From: an uncultured Halieaceae bacterium
GTDB taxonomy: Bacteria; Pseudomonadota; Gammaproteobacteria; Pseudomonadales; Halieaceae
DNA: 11,360 nucleotides
Direction: 5' to 3'
NCBI GenBank assembly: GCA_938045215.1
Contig: CALINF010000206.1
Coordinates: forward strand, 1 to 11,360
Shown piece after piece: positions 7,575 to 11,360 of the stretch. Numbering within the stretch: position 1 is the stretch's first letter; each line of letters opens with the position of its first letter. The notes below the pieces were generated by a model. The model made no database searches and was not told the DNA's origin. It worked only from the letters and a program-made list of their open reading frames with translations. A program made the position numbers and the translations under genes.

Positions 7575-8897
7575 ATGCCAATATTCACTCGTCTGTTACC
7601 GCTTGTACTGTGCGCAACCTTGCTGCCGGGCGTGGCCAACAGTGATGAGCTAAGTAGCGATGTCGATAAGGACTATCAGGGCCACCTGGGTGAGCTGTTT
7701 GATTTTTTCCATCGCAATCCCGAGCTCTCCACCATGGAAAGTAAAACGGCGGCGCGGCTCGCGCAAGAACTTCGCGCCGCCGGATTTACGGTTACTGAAG
7801 GCGTTGGTGGAACCGGTGTCGTGGCCATGATGGAGAACGGCGACGGCCCATTGGTGATGATGCGAGCCGATATGGATGGCCTGCCGGTGGAGGAGAAGTC
7901 GGGCCTACCGAATGCTTCCAAGGCCCGTCAGGTTGACCCCGATGGCAATGAAGTGCCGGTTATGCATGCGTGTGGCCACGATGTGCATATCACCAGCCTG
8001 GTGGGTACGGCACGCGCGATGGCAGCGCGTAAGGATCAATGGTCAGGTACGTTAATGCTGATTGGTCAACCGGCAGAGGAGCGCGTACTGGGTGCTCGTA
8101 TGATGATGGATGACAATCTCTGGCAACGATTCGGCAAGCCGGATTACGCGCTGGCATTTCACGTAACGTCCACGATTCCAACGGGCAAGCTATCGGCAGT
8201 GATGGATTCACCGTATTCGGGGGCCGATACTGTAGACATCATCGTGCATGGCGTTGGCGCTCACGGTGCCAGCCCGCACCGTGGCGTAGACCCAATAGTG
8301 CTGGGCTCGCAGATTGTGCTGGCCTTGCAGACCGTTATCAGCCGTGAATTGGCGCCGAGGGACGCGGGTGTGATCACTGTCGGTTCTTTTCATTCGGGCA
8401 CCAAGCACAACATTATTTCTGACCGCGCTCATCTTCAGTTAACGGTGCGCAATGATGATTTTGAGTCGCGTGAACTACTGCTTGCCGGCATCAAGCGCAT
8501 CGCAGAGAACATGGGGCGAGTGGCAGGTCTGCCTGAAGATAAACTACCCGAGGTTATTGTGTCGGAGGAGTCTGTGCCACCCACGATCAACGATCCGCAG
8601 CTGACAGCGCGGTTACGCAATGTCTGGACGGGGCGCTTTGGTGACGATGTTTTTGACACCAACAAGCGCAAGGGCATGGGGGCTGAAGACTTTCCCTTCT
8701 TTACCACCGATCCGTACATTCCAAGCACCTACTTTGCAGTAGGAGGCACACCACAAGCCGATTTCGACCGTGAGGCAGCGGGTGGTGAACCGGTACCATC
8801 GCATCACTCACCTTTGTTCAAGATCACACCTGAGCCAGCGGTGACACTGGGTGTCGAGTCCACCGTGTCTGCCTTGCTGGATCTGATGCAGAAGTAA
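7575..8897 (+). CDS. Exported M20-family amidohydrolase (HipO/N-acyl-amino-acid hydrolase type)
   Basis: This 440-residue protein has a Sec signal (residues 1 to about 22, MPIFTRLLPLVLC... ending GVANS), so it probably acts in the periplasm. It has the M20D metallo-amidohydrolase pattern: MRADMDGLPV, then HACGHD with H131, C133, H135 and D136, then GQPAEE with the catalytic/metal glutamates E168 and E169, FHV with H196, and near the C-terminus GAEDFPFF and SHHSPLF with H410 and H411. The region around 200-320 is the lid/dimerisation domain, including GVGAHGASPH. Family members hydrolyse N-acyl amino acids, hippurate, IAA conjugates or short peptides; the substrate is not readable from sequence. 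Length is slightly over the usual 380-400 because of the signal and a short insert (KARQVDPDGNEVP) before the HACGHD motif. The gene is divergent from the saccharopine operon and followed by a 145-bp gap, so it is probably monocistronic. Confidence 0.9.
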   Translation: MPIFTRLLPLVLCATLLPGVANSDELSSDVDKDYQGHLGELFDFFHRNPELSTMESKTAARLAQELRAAGFTVTEGVGGTGVVAMMENGDGPLVMMRADMDGLPVEEKSGLPNASKARQVDPDGNEVPVMHACGHDVHITSLVGTARAMAARKDQWSGTLMLIGQPAEERVLGARMMMDDNLWQRFGKPDYALAFHVTSTIPTGKLSAVMDSPYSGADTVDIIVHGVGAHGASPHRGVDPIVLGSQIVLALQTVISRELAPRDAGVITVGSFHSGTKHNIISDRAHLQLTVRNDDFESRELLLAGIKRIAENMGRVAGLPEDKLPEVIVSEESVPPTINDPQLTARLRNVWTGRFGDDVFDTNKRKGMGAEDFPFFTTDPYIPSTYFAVGGTPQADFDREAAGGEPVPSHHSPLFKITPEPAVTLGVESTVSALLDLMQK

Positions 8898-9013
8898 CAG
8901 CGTGGGAGATTAATGGCGTTGTTCTGTCTGTGTCATCAAGCTTACCCGTGGTGGGAAGCATGATGCGACAGGCACTGATGGCATCTTTGTAAATGGACTG
9001 CCGCGCACAACAT

Positions 9014-9019
9014 GATAAT
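9014..9019 (+). promoter_or_regulatory. Possible -10 box for the NUDIX operon
   Basis: GATAAT matches the -10 consensus at five of six positions and lies 23 bases before the ATG at 9043. No good -35 is seen at 16-18 bp, so it is a weak candidate. It is in the 145-bp gap (8898-9042), the only spacer available for a promoter of the three downstream genes. Confidence 0.2.
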
Positions 9020-9042
9020 GAGCTCGAACCGGAGAACGTCTG

Positions 9043-9750
9043 ATGTCTGATATTTTGAAAGCGAAGCCTGCCAGCACCGTGGTTCTGCTGCGCGATACTC
9101 CCGCTGGCATGGAAACCCTGTTGCTCAAGCGCAACAAGGCACTCATTTTTGCCGGAGGGTTCTGGGTGTTTCCGGGCGGATCCGTTGATGAGGAAGATCT
9201 GGATGAGGCTGGTGGTGATCTGGAGACCGCAACGCGAGTTGCTGCGGTGCGTGAGGCGCAGGAAGAGTGTGGCCTGGAACCTCACCTTGAGGATATGGTG
9301 CAACTGAGCCACTGGACCACGCCCATCGGGGAGCCACGTCGTTTTCTCACCTGGTTTTATGCGGCGCCATTGGCAGCGGACGATCGAGTTGTCATTGACG
9401 GTGGCGAGATTCACGATGCGATGTGGATAACGGTGAACAATGCCATCGAGCAGCATGAGGCCGGCGAACTGGGACTGCTGCCGCCAACCTATGTCACGCT
9501 CTTGCACCTGTCCAACTACGCGACGATTGCCGACATGGTAGAGGCCGAGCGTCATACGACTCCACATGAGGTGTTTCCCGTATTCGGCGACGACAATGGC
9601 CAGCCAGCGGTGATGTATCGCGGCGATGCTGGCTACAAAACAGGTGACGCTACGGCCCCTGGTGCGCGTCACCGCGTGTATCTAAAAGATAGCCGGTGGT
9701 GGTATGTGCATCAGGATGTTGATGATAAGTACCCACCCCTGATCGCCTGA
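9043..9750 (+). CDS. NUDIX hydrolase with expanded box, NUDT19-like
   Basis: This is a 235-residue cytoplasmic protein. Near the N-terminus TVVLLRD and LLLKRNK begin the NUDIX fold. FPGGS at residues 43-47 and REAQEECGL at 70-78 (E71, E74 and E75 as Mg2+ ligands) form the NUDIX signature. About ten extra, acidic residues lie between the glycines and the catalytic helix, and T62 stands where the canonical spacing expects glutamate. This layout, with RVAAVREAQEE, resembles the NUDT19/NUDT7-type acyl-CoA diphosphatase group, but the CoA assignment is inference and other nucleoside-diphosphate-linked substrates are possible. GGAG at 9031-9034 sits eight bases before the ATG. It is the first gene of a likely operon with the cytochrome b561 gene 25 bp downstream. 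Confidence 0.87.
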   Translation: MSDILKAKPASTVVLLRDTPAGMETLLLKRNKALIFAGGFWVFPGGSVDEEDLDEAGGDLETATRVAAVREAQEECGLEPHLEDMVQLSHWTTPIGEPRRFLTWFYAAPLAADDRVVIDGGEIHDAMWITVNNAIEQHEAGELGLLPPTYVTLLHLSNYATIADMVEAERHTTPHEVFPVFGDDNGQPAVMYRGDAGYKTGDATAPGARHRVYLKDSRWWYVHQDVDDKYPPLIA

Positions 9751-9775
9751 TACTTTGGTGAACTTTTAGGACAAG

Positions 9776-10453
9776 ATGCAAGATAAAGCCCAGGAAAAAA
9801 TTCAGGGAAGAACCCTTTGGGACTGGCCGGTGCGTATTATCCACTGGTCCTTTGTAGTGCTTATACCCTTAGCCTGGTGGACAGCAGAGGAGTCTCTCTA
9901 TGAGTACCATGAATGGATCGGTCTGATATTGATCACGCTTGTGGTCACGCGCATTTTCTGGGGTTTCGTGGGCAGTACGCATGCGCGCTTTATTGACTTT
10001 CTAACCGGGCCAGCTGCTGTCGTTGCCTATATGCGAGGGCAGGGCGCGCGCAGTTTGGGCCACAACCCACTGGGTGCCTGGTCTGTAATTACGCTACTTG
10101 TGCTTTTGCTGTTACAAGCTATCAGCGGCCTCTTCAACACCGACGACATACTGTTCAATGGACCGCTCTACTATATGGCCAGTGACGGCTTCAGAAACGC
10201 TATGGGAGAGGTTCACGATATCGTGTTCAACCTGTTGCTCGCATTTGTGGCACTACACTTAGCTGCAGTGTTCTACCACCAGTTCAAGTTGAAGGAAAAA
10301 TTGCTGCAGGCGATGATTCGCGGTCGCGCAAATGGCCGCGAAGGCGATGGCTTTACAGCCAATCCCGTCTGGGCACTGCTTATAGGCGGCGCTGTTGCTG
10401 CGCTGATCTGGTGGGGCCTCTCTCTCGCGCCGCAACCAACCCCTATCTGGTAA
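9776..10453 (+). CDS. Cytochrome b561 / Ni,Fe-hydrogenase-type cytochrome b family membrane protein
   Basis: This 225-residue inner-membrane dihaem cytochrome belongs to the PF01292 type. It starts with the family's typical WDWPVRIIHW motif. There are four main hydrophobic helices (about 20-36, 49-65, 101-117 and 148-168) plus a C-terminal one (about 196-216) after a basic cytoplasmic loop. Candidate haem ligands are H23, H45, H147 and H161, the pairing expected in this family; H168 is an extra histidine. Such proteins pass electrons between quinone and a partner such as a hydrogenase, a c-type cytochrome or a periplasmic oxidoreductase. No such partner is encoded in this window, so the electron donor or acceptor is unknown. 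AGGA at 9768-9771 precedes the ATG by four bases. Confidence 0.9.
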   Translation: MQDKAQEKIQGRTLWDWPVRIIHWSFVVLIPLAWWTAEESLYEYHEWIGLILITLVVTRIFWGFVGSTHARFIDFLTGPAAVVAYMRGQGARSLGHNPLGAWSVITLLVLLLLQAISGLFNTDDILFNGPLYYMASDGFRNAMGEVHDIVFNLLLAFVALHLAAVFYHQFKLKEKLLQAMIRGRANGREGDGFTANPVWALLIGGAVAALIWWGLSLAPQPTPIW

Positions 10454-10474
10454 CTCATCACAGGAACTTAGCGC

Positions 10475-11360
10475 ATGAATCTTTGCCTGCTGCGCACTGC
10501 AGCGTTGTTGTTCATTGTTACGTGCATCAATACCAAGGCCTATGCCGATGCGTACGATTATTTTCAACCCAACCGAGAGCTTATCCGCAATGGTGTTCAG
10601 GCGGTATTGCAGTGCAACGGCTTGTTTACATCTGGTCGTTCGTTGGAACAGGTGTTTACTCAGGAGTTGGCGTATCTCACCAGTGAGCGCTTCGGTGGCA
10701 AAGTAGGCACAGCAGAAGGAGGCGCTTATCAGGTAGACCCGCTGCTGCGTCGCGTCACCGTTGGCGGTGGCGAGCACGGCACCCCGGTTTCCGCAGTGTT
10801 TCGTGAGGGGGTCGGTTGTGTTGTGATGGCGCCCGATCAGAGTCAGGCCGACATTAGCGTATTACCAGAACTGACGCTGCCATACTCCGACATCGATCCC
10901 AACAACGTTGACTGGCCTGACGGCGACAGGATAACTGACAAGGTTGTCGCCGTCGAGTTTGATCTGGAGCGCCTGCAGGCTGCGTCTGACTGGGCGTTCA
11001 ACCGGACTACGCCGGAGCAGGATACGCTCAGCCTGATTGTGGTGCACAAGGGGCAAATTGTACATGAACGTTATGCCACCGGGATTACTCGCGAGACCCG
11101 TACTCGTACCTGGTCTACTGCCAAGAGTATTGCCGCTACCTTGATTGGCATGTTGGTTGACGAGGGCCGGATGCAGCTGGATGCACCACTGGGGTTTGCC
11201 TGGCAGCCTGAGTTGTTGCAGCCGCAGCAGGATCCTCGCAGTGCAATCACGCTGCGGCATGTGTTACAGATGAGTAGTGGTCTGTACCCGGTTGACAGCT
11301 TTAACAAGGAGTATGCGACGGGCTCTGGACTTTCCTATTGGGCAGGTGCGAGCTCGGTGT
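10475..11360 (+). CDS. Exported serine hydrolase, class C beta-lactamase-like (PF00144 type), 3' end beyond the window
   Basis: The frame is open from ATG 10475 to the window edge (295 codons and one base, no stop). A signal peptide is clear (residues 1 to about 25, hydrophobic, ending KAYA before DAYDY). AGGA at 10462-10465 lies nine bases upstream. Residues about 25-165 are a region I do not recognise. The serine hydrolase domain then begins: LIVVHKGQIVHERYA, the nucleophile motif S214-T-A-K217, GMLVDEGRMQLDAPL and LRHVLQMSSGL. All are typical of the beta-lactamase/6-aminohexanoate-dimer-hydrolase/esterase superfamily. The YxN and HxG/KTG motifs should follow beyond the edge. It is 21 bp after the cytochrome gene and probably co-transcribed. 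Substrate is unknown; esterase, amidase and D-peptidase activities are all found in the family. Confidence 0.85.
   Translation, partial: MNLCLLRTAALLFIVTCINTKAYADAYDYFQPNRELIRNGVQAVLQCNGLFTSGRSLEQVFTQELAYLTSERFGGKVGTAEGGAYQVDPLLRRVTVGGGEHGTPVSAVFREGVGCVVMAPDQSQADISVLPELTLPYSDIDPNNVDWPDGDRITDKVVAVEFDLERLQAASDWAFNRTTPEQDTLSLIVVHKGQIVHERYATGITRETRTRTWSTAKSIAATLIGMLVDEGRMQLDAPLGFAWQPELLQPQQDPRSAITLRHVLQMSSGLYPVDSFNKEYATGSGLSYWAGASSV

Noticed and set aside
7186..7653. 155-codon plus-strand open frame spanning the divergent spacer
   Set aside because: It overlaps the start of the LYS1-like gene and of the M20 gene in other frames and is Arg/Cys-rich without motifs.
8940..8985. Two weak hairpins after the M20 gene (8940-8959; 8962-8985 followed by TTTGT) as a terminator
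   Set aside because: The first has a bulge and no T-tract; the second has only five base pairs, a 14-base loop and an interrupted T run. Not strong enough to call.
8824..9672. 282-codon open frame on the minus strand across the M20-NUDIX junction
   Set aside because: It is antisense to the clear NUDIX box and to the M20 C-terminus, with a composition (many His, Arg, Gln) unlike a folded protein family; treated as chance.
10259..10777. 172-codon open frame on the minus strand across the cytochrome-hydrolase junction
   Set aside because: It is opposite the cytochrome haem-ligand helix and the signal peptide of the next gene; the translation has no family features.

Overview
The window is an ordinary-density bacterial chromosome segment (about 55-60% GC by eye, genes tightly packed, short or overlapping junctions, purine-rich ribosome sites). 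The gene types suggest a Gram-negative, probably marine gammaproteobacterium: exported hydrolases with Sec signals, a cytochrome b561 and separate LYS1/LYS9-like saccharopine enzymes. That taxonomic placement is inference. I see no RNA genes, insertion sequences, CRISPR arrays or phage genes.

Layout. (1) 1-4281, + strand: the tail of an upstream gene, then a large exported protein with a phosphohistidine domain followed by a C-terminal ATP-grasp domain, in the glucan/phosphoglucan water dikinase order. It is translationally coupled through ATGA to an exported or membrane-anchored SxxK serine hydrolase. (2) 7441-4256, - strand: a tight three-gene operon with overlapping junctions. It encodes lysine-forming saccharopine dehydrogenase (LYS1 type), glutamate-forming saccharopine reductase (LYS9 type) and a second exported SxxK serine hydrolase. 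The last gene converges with the end of block 1, and the two coding regions overlap by 26 bp. (3) 7575-8897, + strand: an exported M20 amidohydrolase, divergent from the saccharopine operon across a 133-bp spacer that carries a perfect 6-bp-arm inverted repeat. (4) 9043 to the window end, + strand: a NUDIX hydrolase with an expanded NUDIX box, a cytochrome b561 family membrane protein, and a third SxxK serine hydrolase (class C/PF00144 type) cut by the window edge. The gaps of 25 and 21 bp suggest one operon.

How they fit together. The two saccharopine enzymes catalyse consecutive steps between lysine, saccharopine and glutamate plus aminoadipate semialdehyde, so that pair is a clear pathway unit. 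The serine hydrolases and the M20 enzyme suggest periplasmic processing of peptides, peptidoglycan or N-acyl compounds, but their substrates cannot be read from sequence. The least expected item is the water-dikinase-like protein with a signal peptide: its fold normally uses ATP, yet it appears to be exported, has only two cysteines, and is coupled to a beta-lactamase-fold hydrolase. That pair is the best candidate in the window for an undescribed function.
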